Source of the DNA: Pseudoxanthomonas indica
Lineage (GTDB): Bacteria; Pseudomonadota; Gammaproteobacteria; Xanthomonadales; Xanthomonadaceae
Assembly (NCBI RefSeq): GCF_900167565.1
Contig: NZ_FUZV01000002.1
Coordinates: 558,001 to 622,000, forward strand
Reading direction: 5' to 3'
Length of the DNA stretch: 64,000 bases
Shown in pieces: positions 26,153-37,021 of this stretch. The position numbers and the translations under genes were made by a program. The notes under the pieces are model-generated. The model made no database searches. It was not told where the DNA came from and was given only the letters and a program-made list of their open reading frames with translations. Positions within the stretch are counted from its first letter, which is position 1. Each line of letters opens with the position of its first letter.

Positions 26153-26872
26153 TTACAGACGGAAGGTTTCCCCCAGGTACACGCGGCGCACATCGGGATT
26201 GGCCAGCAACGCGTCCGGTGCCCCCTGCGCCAGTACGCTGCCTTCGTTGAGGATATACGCCCGGTCGCAGATTCCCAAGGTCTCGCGCACATTGTGATCG
26301 GTGATCAGCACGCCGATGCCGCGATCCTTGAGGTGTTTGACGATGCGCTGGATTTCGCCGACCGAGATGGGGTCGACGCCGGCAAAGGGTTCGTCCAGCA
26401 GCATCAGCCGCGGCCGCGCCGCCAGCGCGCGGGCGATCTCGCAGCGCCGGCGCTCGCCGCCGGACAGGCTGGCGCCCAGTTGTTCGGCGACGTGGCTGAT
26501 CTGCAGCTCATCGAGCAGGGAGGCCAGCTCGCGCTCGATGCCTTGGCTGTCCAGGTCTTCCCGCAGTTCCAGCACCAGGCGGATGTTGTCGGCCACGGTC
26601 AGTTTGCGGAACACCGACGGTTCCTGCGGCAGGTAGCCCACGCCCAGCTTGGCGCGCTTGTACATCGGCTCGGCGGTGATATCCATGCCGTCCAGTTCGA
26701 TCTTGCCGGCATCGGCGGACACCAGGCCGACGATCATGTAGAAGCAGGTGGTCTTGCCGGCGCCATTGGGTCCGAGCAGACCGACCACTTCGCCGGCCTC
26801 CAGGGTCAGGCCGAAATCACTGACGACCTTGCGCTGGCGATAGCTCTTGCGGAGTCCTTGGGCAATCAGCAT
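26153..26872 (-). CDS. lptB: LPS export ABC transporter ATP-binding protein LptB
   Basis: 239 residues with Walker [11 protein letters not shown]-loop YLPQEPSVF, signature [15 protein letters not shown], Walker [14 protein letters not shown] and H-loop ITDHNV. It powers LptFG to pull lipopolysaccharide from the inner membrane. Its ATG overlaps the lptA stop by one base. LptF and LptG are not in the window. Confidence 0.96.
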   Translation of the reverse strand: MLIAQGLRKSYRQRKVVSDFGLTLEAGEVVGLLGPNGAGKTTCFYMIVGLVSADAGKIELDGMDITAEPMYKRAKLGVGYLPQEPSVFRKLTVADNIRLVLELREDLDSQGIERELASLLDELQISHVAEQLGASLSGGERRRCEIARALAARPRLMLLDEPFAGVDPISVGEIQRIVKHLKDRGIGVLITDHNVRETLGICDRAYILNEGSVLAQGAPDALLANPDVRRVYLGETFRL

Positions 26873-27399
26873 TACTTCTTGCCTTGTGGCTGCGGCTGGG
26901 CCGGCGCGGCGTTCTTGGCCTTGATGACCGTGGTGACGCGGCTGCCGTCGCCGCCACTCTCGATGTTGCCGCTCTTGGTGTCGTAGACCATCTTCTGGCC
27001 GCGGTTGGAACCGCGTGCGGAGGTCACCGTGTAATTGCCGGTGAAGGTGATGATCTCGGTCTTCATGTCGTACTCGACGCGATCGGCGCTGGCGTCCATC
27101 CAGCTGCCATCGTCCATCTGCTGCTTCATCTTGACCTGCTTGCCGGTGAAGATGGCGCGCGTGATCTCGCCGCCGTCGACATAGATGTCAGCGGCCGAGG
27201 AGGTGATCTGCAAGGTGCCCTGGGTGACGTTGACGCCCCCTGACAACACTGTCTTGCCATCGCCCTGGAACGAGCCGGACTGCTTGCCCGCGTCGATGGA
27301 CATGTCCTGGTTGCGATCGGAGGAGCGTGCCCATGCGCCGCCGGCAATCGCCACAAGCAACACGGAACACAGCAGGGCCTTAGCGGGTTTGCGGGGCAT
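26872..27399 (-). CDS. lptA: Periplasmic LPS transport protein LptA
   Basis: 175 residues with an N-terminal signal peptide (cleavage near AWA/RS). OstA/LptA family: repeated beta-strand pattern from about 35, with [20 protein letters not shown] and FTGN motifs. It forms the periplasmic bridge linking LptBFGC to LptDE. C-terminal tail is Pro/Gln/Lys-rich. Starts 20 bases inside the end of lptC. Confidence 0.93.
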   Translation of the reverse strand: MPRKPAKALLCSVLLVAIAGGAWARSSDRNQDMSIDAGKQSGSFQGDGKTVLSGGVNVTQGTLQITSSAADIYVDGGEITRAIFTGKQVKMKQQMDDGSWMDASADRVEYDMKTEIITFTGNYTVTSARGSNRGQKMVYDTKSGNIESGGDGSRVTTVIKAKNAAPAQPQPQGKK

Positions 27400-27940
27400 A
27401 GACGCTCTTTACCTGGGATTGGAATTCGTAGGCCTTGGTCTTCAGATCGGTCTGGAAGCCCACGCCTTTGAGTATAGAACCCGGTTGGGTGATGGTGACA
27501 GCAAGGTCGGTGCGCGCCAGATTGCGCGAGGGAAACACATCCAGGCGTTCCGTGCGGAACGTGGTGGCGGCGGTGGCCTGCGAGGGGCTGGTGCCGGTCA
27601 CCTCGCCGAGCAGGCGCAGTTCGCTGTGATCCGGACTCATCCAGCCCGTCTTCGAACGCATCTGCCAATAGTGGCCTTCGCGATCCGGCAGCAGAAACAA
27701 CGGGGTGGTGATGTGGAAACTCTCGTCGGCAGGAATGCGATGCATCTCCGGCGCGCGCAGGGTCACCGATTCCTTGCCCTGCTTGTCGAGCGCGACGACT
27801 TCGAAATCGTGCATCACGTAATCGGAGCGATCCGCCCCCACCGTTTCGGCCTTGGGCCGCGAACGGTTCTGCCAGGCGGCCCAGCCGCTGATGATGGCCG
27901 CAATCAGCAACGCCACGCCCAGACCCAGACGCCAGTTCAT
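27380..27940 (-). CDS. lptC: LPS export protein LptC
   Basis: 186 residues with one N-terminal membrane anchor (about 7-23) and a beta-jellyroll domain (about 40-180; V-L-D-K-Q-G-K-E, F-L-L-P-D-R-E). Inner-membrane bitopic protein linking LptBFG to LptA. Its start overlaps the kdsC stop by four bases (ATGA). Confidence 0.92.
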   Translation of the reverse strand: MNWRLGLGVALLIAAIISGWAAWQNRSRPKAETVGADRSDYVMHDFEVVALDKQGKESVTLRAPEMHRIPADESFHITTPLFLLPDREGHYWQMRSKTGWMSPDHSELRLLGEVTGTSPSQATAATTFRTERLDVFPSRNLARTDLAVTITQPGSILKGVGFQTDLKTKAYEFQSQVKSVYAPQTR

Positions 27941-28482
27941 CGCGACGGCTCCAGCAGGGCGCTGTCATGGCCCTGCACGCCCAGCAGCAGATCGCAGACT
28001 TCGCGGGCCGCACCGGCGCCGGCGCGCGCCTGGGTGCGCCAGTGGGCGTGACGCGCGGTCCATGCGTGTGCGTCGGCCGGCGCGACCGCCAGGCCGACGG
28101 CGCGGAACGGCGGCAGGTCGGGCAGGTCATCGCCCATGAAAGACACTTCCTCGCGCTGCAGGCCGAGTTCGGCGCACAAGGCATCGACCTGGGCCAGCTT
28201 GTCCTTGACGCCGGTGTGGATGCGCACGCCCAGTTCGCGCGCGCGCCGCTCCGCCGCCGGGCTGTGGCGGGCGGTGATCAGCGCCACTTCCAGCCCCGCC
28301 TGGCGCAACAGCACCAGGCCCTGGCCGTCGTGGATGTGGAAGGCCTTGGATTCATGCCCCTGATCGTCGTAGATCAGGCGGCCGTCGGTCAGGGTGCCAT
28401 CCACGTCGAAGCACGCCAGGCGCACGCGCAGGGCGCGGGCGCGCAGGTCATTGTCGACGTTGGTCAGGTGCGAAAGGGGCAT
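27937..28482 (-). CDS. kdsC: KDO-8-phosphate phosphatase (HAD family)
   Basis: 181 residues. HAD motif I is CFDVDGTLTDG, followed by VALITARHS and VSFMGDDLPDL (motifs II and IV). Dephosphorylates Kdo-8-P for LPS core synthesis. An ATG at 28482 is preferred; a TTG two codons earlier is also possible. The C-terminus (VCDLLLGVQGHDSALL) is typical. It is about nine bases after the kdsD stop, in the same operon. Confidence 0.94.
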   Translation of the reverse strand: MPLSHLTNVDNDLRARALRVRLACFDVDGTLTDGRLIYDDQGHESKAFHIHDGQGLVLLRQAGLEVALITARHSPAAERRARELGVRIHTGVKDKLAQVDALCAELGLQREEVSFMGDDLPDLPPFRAVGLAVAPADAHAWTARHAHWRTQARAGAGAAREVCDLLLGVQGHDSALLEPSR

Positions 28483-28491
28483 AGGCAAGGG

Positions 28492-29496
28492 TTAGACCAC
28501 GCGGGCGCGCAACAAGTCATGAATATTGAGGGCGCCGACCGGGCGCTGTTCGCCGTCGACCACGATGAGACCGCTGATCTTGTGGGTTTCCATCATCCGC
28601 GCCGCTTCCACCGCCAACTGGTCGGCGCCGATGGTCTTGGGTTGGCGGGTCATCACCTCGCCGATGCTGGCTTGGCGGATGTCCAGCGCCGGGTTGTCCA
28701 GCGTCCGGCGAAGATCGCCGTCGGTGAACAGTCCCACCAGGCGGCCTTGTGCATCGACCACGGCGGTCATGCCCAGCCGCTTGCGGCTCATCTCCACCAG
28801 CGCCTGACTCAGCGAGGCGTCCTGCGACACGCGCGGAACATCGTCGCCGCCATGCATGACATCGGTGATGTGCAGCAACAGGCGCCGGCCCAGGCTGCCA
28901 GCCGGGTGCGAGCGGGCGAAGTCATCGGCGGTGAAGCCGCGCGCCTCCAGCAGGGCCACGGCCAGCGCATCGCCCATCGCCAGGGTGGCGGTCGTGCTGC
29001 TGGTCGGCGCCAGGTCGAGCGGGCAGGCCTCGGCAGGCACCGAGATGTCCAGATGGATGTCGGCCTCACGCGCCAGGGTGGATCCGGGGCGGCCGGTCAT
29101 GGAGATGAGCGGATTGCCCTGGCGCTTGAGCACCGGCAGCAGCATCAGCACTTCGTCCGATTCGCCGGAATAGGACATGGCCAGCACCACGTCGGCGTCG
29201 GTAATCATGCCCAGATCGCCGTGGCCCGCTTCGCCCGGATGGACATAGAAAGCCGGGGTGCCGGTGGAAGCCAGGGTCGCGGCGATCTTGCGCGCGACGT
29301 GTCCGGACTTGCCCATGCCGGTGGCCACCACCCGGCCCTGGCAGGCCAGAATCGTGCGGCAGGCGGCGGAGAAACTGCCATCGATGCGCTGGGCCAGGGC
29401 GGTCAGCGCCTGTGCCTCGATCTCGATGACACGACGCCCACTGGCGGCCAGCGCGGTGTCCTGTACGAGCGGCGGAGCGGAGAGCGACTGGGGCAT
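28492..29496 (-). CDS. kdsD: D-arabinose 5-phosphate isomerase
   Basis: 334 residues; isomerises ribulose-5-P to arabinose-5-P, the first step of Kdo synthesis. SIS domain about 30-190 (TGMGKSGHVARKIAATLASTG, SYSGESDE, PTSSTTATLAMGDALAVALLE) and two CBS domains at the C-terminus. First gene of the kdsD-kdsC-lptC-lptA-lptB set on this strand. The ATG at 29496 faces ibaG, 49 bases apart. Confidence 0.95.
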   Translation of the reverse strand: MPQSLSAPPLVQDTALAASGRRVIEIEAQALTALAQRIDGSFSAACRTILACQGRVVATGMGKSGHVARKIAATLASTGTPAFYVHPGEAGHGDLGMITDADVVLAMSYSGESDEVLMLLPVLKRQGNPLISMTGRPGSTLAREADIHLDISVPAEACPLDLAPTSSTTATLAMGDALAVALLEARGFTADDFARSHPAGSLGRRLLLHITDVMHGGDDVPRVSQDASLSQALVEMSRKRLGMTAVVDAQGRLVGLFTDGDLRRTLDNPALDIRQASIGEVMTRQPKTIGADQLAVEAARMMETHKISGLIVVDGEQRPVGALNIHDLLRARVV

Positions 29497-29545
29497 GGGT
29501 GGGCCGGGCGGTAGAATAGGCGGCCATTTTAGGAGGAAACGCCCG

Positions 29546-29776
29546 TTGGACGCAGAAACCATCCGCCAGCTGATTCAGCAGGGCCTGCCCGACGCGCGGG
29601 TCGAGGTTCAAGGTGACGACGGCGTGCACTTCGAAGCCACCGTGGTTTCGCCGGCCTTTGCCGGCAAGATGCCGCTGGCCCGGCATCGCATGGTCTACGC
29701 CACGCTGGGGGATTTGATGGGGGGCGCGATTCACGCGCTGGCCCTGAAGACGGTAACGCCGGACGAGCTGCGCTGA
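29546..29776 (+). CDS. ibaG: BolA/IbaG family protein
   Basis: 76 residues with a TTG start placed by a strong AGGAGG at 29531-29536. BolA-like fold: conserved V-E-V-Q-G-D-D, HFEATVVSPAFAGK and RHRMVYATLGDLM. The family binds monothiol glutaredoxins and Fe-S clusters. A BolA-like gene before murA is a conserved arrangement, as in E. coli, though here a GFA gene is inserted between them. Confidence 0.92.
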   Translation: MDAETIRQLIQQGLPDARVEVQGDDGVHFEATVVSPAFAGKMPLARHRMVYATLGDLMGGAIHALALKTVTPDELR

Positions 29777-29803
29777 TCCCTGCACGTCGCGATCAGGCGA
29801 TAA

Positions 29804-31567
<1,764 letters not shown>

Positions 31568-31577
31568 GGACGCATCG

Positions 31578-31907
31578 ATGCCCGCTTTCCTGAGCAAGCG
31601 CACTGCTTTCACCCCCCGCCGCAAGGCCCTGCTGGTGTTCATCGCCCTGTTGCTGGCGGTGGTGGCCTGGCTGCATTTCACCGGCGCTGCCGGCACCAGC
31701 GGCATCCCCAGCAAGGACATGGACTGGAACGGCGACGGCACGGCCACCGAGGAGGAGATCTTCCAGGCGTTCTATGCCGTGGTGGTGGAGAAGAAAGTGG
31801 AAGGGCCGCGCGAGTGCCGCTCCTACTCCTGGCGCAGCGACGGCAAGCCGATACGCGTGGACTGCCGCACGACCATGTCGGCGCCGGCGGAAGCCAGCAA
31901 GGAATGA
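31578..31907 (+). CDS. Small membrane-anchored protein with an EF-hand-like loop
   Basis: 109 residues from the ATG at 31578, with TAAGGA upstream. One membrane segment (about 18-36) follows a basic N-terminus. A Ca-binding-type loop D-M-D-W-N-G-D-G-T-A-T-E-E-E-I follows, with Asp/Asn at ligand positions 1, 3, 5 and an acidic at 12. The remaining part has a Cys pair (CRSYSW ... CRTT) that could form a periplasmic disulfide. No named family recognised. It is followed by a strong terminator and probably read with murA. Confidence 0.75.
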   Translation: MPAFLSKRTAFTPRRKALLVFIALLLAVVAWLHFTGAAGTSGIPSKDMDWNGDGTATEEEIFQAFYAVVVEKKVEGPRECRSYSWRSDGKPIRVDCRTTMSAPAEASKE

Positions 31908-31937
31908 AAAAAAGGCCCGGCATGACCGGGCCTTTTT
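31907..31937. terminator. Bidirectional intrinsic terminator
   Basis: AAGGCCCGG / CCGGGCCTT with a CATGA loop, A-run before and T-run after. It serves murA on one strand and the DUF3108 operon on the other. Confidence 0.9.
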
Positions 31938-31956
31938 CATCCAGTGGCGGCCTGGC

Positions 31957-32652
31957 TCAACGCCAGGACTTGATGGTCAGGTCGATCGAGTCCTGGCCAT
32001 TTTCTCGCTGCAGGATGCGCGCAGGCACCGGCATGTTGGGCACGATCCACACGATCATCTGCTTGTCGCCATCGGTGCGCGAGACCTTGGTGGCCTCCTG
32101 CGACTTGCCGGCCACGGTGATATTTTCCTTGCCCATCACCTGATAGACCATCGCCTTGGCGCGGCCGTTTTCCACCATGCGGTAGCGCAGCGGCTTGCCG
32201 GCCGCGACGTCGCGCACGATCGCCAGGTTGACGAGCAGCGCATCCATGTCACCGGCCTGCAACTTCAACGGACCGGCGCGCTCGGGCTTGATGTCGCCGG
32301 ACCACGTGGCCTGCGACTTGCTCCAGTCGTAGACCGTGTCCACCGACTTCTTCTTGACCAGTACCCGCGAACTGTCACTGCTGGACAGCGGACGCAGGCG
32401 ACCATTTTGTTCGTCGAACACGGTCTTCTGGCTCAGGTCGACCAGTTGATTGCGCACGGTCAGGCTGTACTGCCAGCGATTGTCGCTCTGCGGCGCGATC
32501 ACCATCTGTCCTTCGCCCTGCATGCCGAGGGCGCTGGCCTGGTACTGCGCGGTGAAGGCGTCGATGGCCATGGCCGGCAGGCTGGCCAGGGCGAACATGC
32601 CCGCCGCCAGGGTGGCAGTGAGGCGATGCGGCTTGCGGTCGTGCAGGTTCAT
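31957..32652 (-). CDS. DUF3108 exported protein, second copy
   Basis: 231 residues with a Sec signal peptide (cleavage near AMA/ID). DUF3108 pattern: Y-x-A-S-A-L-G-M-x-G-E-G, VYDWSKSQATW and R-E-N-G-Q-D-S-I-D-L near the end. The family is periplasmic and of unknown function. A GTG at 32658 overlaps the previous stop; ATG at 32652 also fits the AAGGAG site, so the exact start is uncertain. It is a tandem paralogue of the preceding gene. Confidence 0.85.
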   Translation of the reverse strand: MNLHDRKPHRLTATLAAGMFALASLPAMAIDAFTAQYQASALGMQGEGQMVIAPQSDNRWQYSLTVRNQLVDLSQKTVFDEQNGRLRPLSSSDSSRVLVKKKSVDTVYDWSKSQATWSGDIKPERAGPLKLQAGDMDALLVNLAIVRDVAAGKPLRYRMVENGRAKAMVYQVMGKENITVAGKSQEATKVSRTDGDKQMIVWIVPNMPVPARILQRENGQDSIDLTIKSWR

Positions 32653-32654
32653 GG

Positions 32655-33389
32655 TCACGGTACTCCTTGGTATTCAATCAAGCGCAGATCCAGTTTGTCC
32701 TGGCCGTCTTCGCGTTGCAGGATGCGTATCGGCGTGGGCACGCCGCGCGCCACCCAGAAAATCATCTCGTCATTGCCGCCATTGGTGCGGCTGACCCGCA
32801 TGGCGTCGTAACTGAGGTCATCGACCGCCACGATTTCGGTCTCCGCGGCCACCGAATACTCGTAATTGCGGACCTTGCCGAAGTCGACCACGCGGTAATG
32901 CAGCTGCTTTCCGGGTTCGGCATCGCGGATGACCGCCAGGTTGAGCAGCAGGGAACTCATGTCGCCCGCCTCCAGCGCAATCGGCGCGCGGCGGTTTTTC
33001 TTCAGATCGCCGTTCCATTGCGCCGACAACGCACGCCAATCGTAGAGACCCACCACCTTCTTGCCTGTGAACAGGGCGCTCTGGGTGGTGGCCTGGCTGA
33101 GTGGGCGGAACTGATCCCCCGGGGTGTCGAACAGGGTGCTCTGCTGGATATGGATGCCGGAAAGGCGTGCCAGTCCGTGTGTGCCGCGTACGCCCAGGTC
33201 CACCTGCCAGCGGTCCTGGTCGGCCAGCTGGGTCACCTTCATGGTGGCGCTGCCGGCCAGCTTGCCTTCGCGATAGGCATCGTAGCTGGCCACGAACGGC
33301 TCCAGCGTGGCGGCGCCGGCGACGGAAGACGCCAGCAGCAGCAAGGCAGCCAGGCGGGGCAGGGCGAAACGGGCGGAAATCGAAACCAT
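32655..33389 (-). CDS. DUF3108 exported protein, first copy
   Basis: 244 residues with a signal peptide (cleavage near AGA/AT). Same family marks as the next gene: A-S-Y-D-A-Y-R-E-G-K-L-A-G-S, GLYDWR, EAGDMSSLLLNLAVIRD, TPIRILQREDGQDKLDLRLIEY. The pair appears to have arisen by tandem duplication. It lies 18 bases after the purN stop and so is probably read from the purM promoter. Confidence 0.87.
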   Translation of the reverse strand: MVSISARFALPRLAALLLLASSVAGAATLEPFVASYDAYREGKLAGSATMKVTQLADQDRWQVDLGVRGTHGLARLSGIHIQQSTLFDTPGDQFRPLSQATTQSALFTGKKVVGLYDWRALSAQWNGDLKKNRRAPIALEAGDMSSLLLNLAVIRDAEPGKQLHYRVVDFGKVRNYEYSVAAETEIVAVDDLSYDAMRVSRTNGGNDEMIFWVARGVPTPIRILQREDGQDKLDLRLIEYQGVP

Positions 33390-33407
33390 GGGGACGGAGA
33401 ACGGAGC

Positions 33408-34070
33408 TCAGGGCGTGGGGGTCAGTTGTCCGGCGGAATCTAGTGTCAGGGCTTTTAATACGGGCTGACCATCGCAGTAGACCACGTCATCGCGTTCAGC
33501 CAGCCGGCCGGCCGTGGCCAAGGCCACCACCGCCACCAGCAACGCGTGCTCACGCGGAATCAGTCGGGCCGCCAGGGTGTCGGGGGTGTCGCCCGCCAGC
33601 ACCGGGATATGCACCTGCGCGACCACCGCGCCCGCATCCAGCTCGGGCACCACGAAATGCACGCTGGCCCCATGATCGCTGTCGCCCGCGGCCAACGCGC
33701 GCGCATGCGTCTTCAGCCCACGGTACTTGGGTAGCAGTGAAGGGTGGATGTTCAGCAGACGGCCACGGAAGCGCTCGATGAAGGCCTCACCCAGGATGCG
33801 CATGTAACCGGCGCAGATCACCCAGTCCGGATGGCAGGCCTGCACGGCATCGGCGAGGCGGGCGTCGAACTCCGCGCGATCCGGAAAGGCGCGCGCGTCC
33901 TCGCTCCAACGCATCGGCGCCCCCACCCGTTGCAGGGCGGCGGCATCCGGACGATCGGAAAACACGCCGACGACTTCCGCAGCCAACGCTCCGCTGGCCA
34001 TGGCATCCAGCAGGGCCTGCAAGTTGCTGCCACGACCGGACACCAGCACCGCCAACCTAGGCTGGTTCAT
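33408..34070 (-). CDS. purN: Phosphoribosylglycinamide formyltransferase
   Basis: 220 residues from the ATG at 34070. Transfers a formyl group from 10-formyl-THF to GAR in purine synthesis. Motifs: VSGRGSNLQALLDA, VICAGYMRIL, LLNIHPSLLPKYRGLKTHARAL (catalytic N-H-D set) and GASVHFV-ELDAGAV. Starts in the last four bases of the DUF2238 gene. Confidence 0.95.
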   Translation of the reverse strand: MNQPRLAVLVSGRGSNLQALLDAMASGALAAEVVGVFSDRPDAAALQRVGAPMRWSEDARAFPDRAEFDARLADAVQACHPDWVICAGYMRILGEAFIERFRGRLLNIHPSLLPKYRGLKTHARALAAGDSDHGASVHFVVPELDAGAVVAQVHIPVLAGDTPDTLAARLIPREHALLVAVVALATAGRLAERDDVVYCDGQPVLKALTLDSAGQLTPTP

Positions 34071-34690
34071 GCGCGCACCCGGCGGGTCGTGGTGGTGCGA
34101 TGCAGCCAGGGCCAGGTGAGGGCCGCGCCGACGGTGGCCAGCAGCATGTCGGCATGCGCGTCCCACATGTCGCCCTGCTGGCCGTTGTAGGACTCGGCAG
34201 CTTCCGGCGAAAGACCCAGGGCGATCGCCCATTCCAGCCATTCGTACATCAGGCTGCTGCACATGATCAGCATCAGCATGAGGGCGAAGGCCTGTCGTGC
34301 ATTCACTGGCCAGCGCAGGCGCAACCAGGCGAACACCGCCGGGGCGAAACACAGGCCGTAGAGAAAGTGGATCAAGCGATCAAAATGATTGCGCTGCCAA
34401 CCAAACGCGGCGCCCGGCGACCAACCGAACACGGCTTGCGACCACTGCTCGTACGGCACGTTGGAATACAGCCAGCGCGCGCCCACGCAGTGCAGGGCGA
34501 TGAAGCCACAGATCAAGGCAAAGTCGACACGTGAAATCGGCCAGCGTCGGTCATGCACAAGCAGCCAGATCAGACCGACGACGGTCAGGCTGCTGTGCAA
34601 GGCCTGTTCGAAGGGCCAGCGCGGCGCAATCCAACTGAGCGCAAACACCAGCAGTGTCAGCGCCAAGGCCACCCGCTTGCCCGCCTGCAT
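34067..34690 (-). CDS. DUF2238 multi-pass membrane protein
   Basis: 207 residues with about six hydrophobic helices. DUF2238 (YjdF-like) marks are HFDRLIHFLYGL and the acidic G-Q-Q-G-D-M-W-D-A-H-A-D-M motif near the C-terminus. Function unknown. Placed between purM (five bases) and purN (four-base overlap) in a tight operon. Confidence 0.85.
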   Translation of the reverse strand: MQAGKRVALALTLLVFALSWIAPRWPFEQALHSSLTVVGLIWLLVHDRRWPISRVDFALICGFIALHCVGARWLYSNVPYEQWSQAVFGWSPGAAFGWQRNHFDRLIHFLYGLCFAPAVFAWLRLRWPVNARQAFALMLMLIMCSSLMYEWLEWAIALGLSPEAAESYNGQQGDMWDAHADMLLATVGAALTWPWLHRTTTTRRVRA

Positions 34691-34695
34691 GGCGA

Positions 34696-35745
34696 TCAGG
34701 CAATCGCCACGCGTTCCGCGCCACTGGCGGCGAGCACTTCACCAATGCGCCAGTGGGGCAGGGACAAGCGCTGCAGGTCGGTTTCCACCGCCGCCGCGTC
34801 TTCCGGCGCCACGACCAGCACGAAGCCGATGCCGCAGTTGAAGGTGCGCCACATTTCTTCCTTCGCCACCGCGCCTTCGCGCTGCAGCCAATCGAACACC
34901 GGCGGCAACGTCCAGGCGCTGGCCTCGATGCGCAGGCCCAAGCCCTCGGGAATGACCCGGATGATGTTCTCGGTCAGGCCGCCGCCGGTGATGTGCGCCA
35001 TCGCGTGCAGGTCGTGGGCCGTGAGCAGTTCCAGGATCGGCTTGACGTACAGGCGGGTCGGCGCCATCAGCGCGTCCACCAGCTTGACCCCGTCCAGGTC
35101 GAGGTCGGCCGGGCGACCTGCGCGGTCATAGATGCGCCGCACCAGCGAGTAGCCATTGGAATGCGGACCGCTGGAGGCGATGCCAATCAGCAGGTCACCC
35201 TTGCGCACCTTGGCGCCGTCAAGCAGCTTGGATTTCTCCACGGCCGCGACGCAGAAGCCGGCCAGATCGTATTCGCCTGGCGGATACATGTCGGGCATCT
35301 CGGCGGTCTCGCCGCCAATCAGCGCGCAGCCGGACAATTCGCAGCCCTTGGCGATGCCGCCCACCACGGCTGCCGCAGTGTCGATGTCGAGCTTGCCGGT
35401 GGCGAAGTAGTCCAGGAAGAACAGCGGCTCGGCGCCCTGCACCAGCACGTCGTTCACACACATGCCGACCAGATCGATGCCGATGGTGTCGTGGCGGTTC
35501 AACTGCTGGGCCAGCTTGAGCTTGGTGCCCACGCCGTCGGTGCCGGACACCAGCACCGGCTCCTTGTACTTGCCGGAGAGGTCGAACAGGGCGCCAAAGC
35601 CGCCCAGCCCGCCCATGACTTCGGGACGGAAGCTGCGCTTGACCAGCGGCTTGATGCGTTCAACCAGCTCGTTGCCCGCGTCGATGTCGACGCCGGCGTC
35701 GCGATAGGTCAACGGGGTGGAGGCGGGGGGCGTGGGCTGGGTCAC
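34696..35745 (-). CDS. purM: Phosphoribosylformylglycinamidine cyclo-ligase
   Basis: 349 residues with a GTG start ([22 protein letters not shown]). AIR synthetase motifs: [60 protein letters not shown] and [13 protein letters not shown]-dependent ring closure of FGAM to AIR in purine synthesis. Leads an operon with DUF2238, purN and two DUF3108 genes. Divergent from the DUF2066 gene. Confidence 0.96.
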   Translation of the reverse strand: MTQPTPPASTPLTYRDAGVDIDAGNELVERIKPLVKRSFRPEVMGGLGGFGALFDLSGKYKEPVLVSGTDGVGTKLKLAQQLNRHDTIGIDLVGMCVNDVLVQGAEPLFFLDYFATGKLDIDTAAAVVGGIAKGCELSGCALIGGETAEMPDMYPPGEYDLAGFCVAAVEKSKLLDGAKVRKGDLLIGIASSGPHSNGYSLVRRIYDRAGRPADLDLDGVKLVDALMAPTRLYVKPILELLTAHDLHAMAHITGGGLTENIIRVIPEGLGLRIEASAWTLPPVFDWLQREGAVAKEEMWRTFNCGIGFVLVVAPEDAAAVETDLQRLSLPHWRIGEVLAASGAERVAIA

Positions 35746-35906
35746 GGGCGTCCAATCGCAAGGGCAAGACCGGTGATTTTAAAGGAAACGGCGGCCTGTT
35801 CGGTTCTTTCCGATGCACCGCGTTGGCGTTTCTGAATGGCCCGCGATGGCGCTCGCACGCCATTCGGGCAACAATTCCCGGCAACCGCGAAGTTTAGGGA
35901 TGCTCG

Positions 35907-36989
35907 ATGCGCTGGAAGAGGGCTTGGGTCACCATCATGGCCGCTGTGCTGGCCATTCCGTTTATCGCCAGCCCCGTGCTGGCGCAGAGCGGATTGCGCA
36001 CCGAAGGCGATGTGGCCTCCGCGCACGGCACCTACGAGGCCGAAGTGCCGGTCAATGGCCAGGGCGAAACCGAGCGCAATGGCGCCTTCGCGCGCGCGCT
36101 GAGCGTGGTGCTGGGCAAGATGTCCGGCGACCGCAGCGTGACCAGCCGCCCCGGCGTGGGCCAGGAACTGCGCAACGCCCGGAATTTCGTCGACAGCTAC
36201 GACTACCGGCAAGACCAGGGCACGTCGCCCAGCGGCGCACCCACCTTCCGCACCACCCTGGTCGTACGCTTCGATTCCGATGGCGTGGATGGGCTGGCGG
36301 CCGCACTGGGCCTGCCGGTCTGGCCGCAACCCCGGCCGAAGCCGGTGGTCTGGATCGCCATCAACGACGGCAGCGGCCCGCGCCTGGTCGGCCTGCAGCA
36401 AGCCAACGCCGTGCGACCGCTGCTCAACCGGGCGGTCGAGCGTGGCTACAGCCTGGGCCTGCCCGGCGGCAGTGCTTCCGAACAGGCGCTGGTCGGCGCC
36501 ATCTGGCGCGGCGACACCGCCGCAGTGGCCCGGGCGTCCGCGCGCTACAGCCCGCCCATGCAATTGGTGGGCAAGCTCTACCGCACCGCCAACGGCTGGA
36601 CCGCCGACTGGAATTTTGTCGACAGCGGCCGCGTACTCGCGACCTGGTCCAGCAGCGACACCGATGCGCGGCGCGCCATGGCGGCCGGCGCCGACGGTGC
36701 GGCCGATGCGCTGGTCAAGCGCTATGCCAAACGCGGCGCGGCTGGCCCCGCCGGTGTTTACCGGGTGGTGTTCAATGGCGTGCGCACCTCCGAAGACTAC
36801 CTGCGCCTGATGGGGCAACTGCAGAAAATGTCGGTCGTGCGCCGCATTGCCCCGGTACGCGCCACTGGCGACACCCTGGAGCTTGATCTGGAACTGATTT
36901 CCGGCCTGTCCGGTTTCCGCCGCATGCTGGGAGATGACAGCGTGTTGATGGGCGGCGAAGGTGAGCCGCCGGTTTACCAGCTCAAGTAG
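35907..36989 (+). CDS. DUF2066 exported protein
   Basis: 360 residues with a signal peptide (cleavage near VLA/QS). DUF2066 occurs here as a repeated domain: A-L-S-V-V-L-G-K-M-S-G ... and later Y-R-V-V-F-N-G-V-R-T-S-E-D-Y-L-R-L. Periplasmic, function unknown. This gene regularly precedes a PerM-like permease and hda in xanthomonads, as here. Confidence 0.85.
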   Translation: MRWKRAWVTIMAAVLAIPFIASPVLAQSGLRTEGDVASAHGTYEAEVPVNGQGETERNGAFARALSVVLGKMSGDRSVTSRPGVGQELRNARNFVDSYDYRQDQGTSPSGAPTFRTTLVVRFDSDGVDGLAAALGLPVWPQPRPKPVVWIAINDGSGPRLVGLQQANAVRPLLNRAVERGYSLGLPGGSASEQALVGAIWRGDTAAVARASARYSPPMQLVGKLYRTANGWTADWNFVDSGRVLATWSSSDTDARRAMAAGADGAADALVKRYAKRGAAGPAGVYRVVFNGVRTSEDYLRLMGQLQKMSVVRRIAPVRATGDTLELDLELISGLSGFRRMLGDDSVLMGGEGEPPVYQLK

Positions 36990-37021
36990 TGTTCGATACA
37001 TCCCGAAGGACAAGGACAGGC

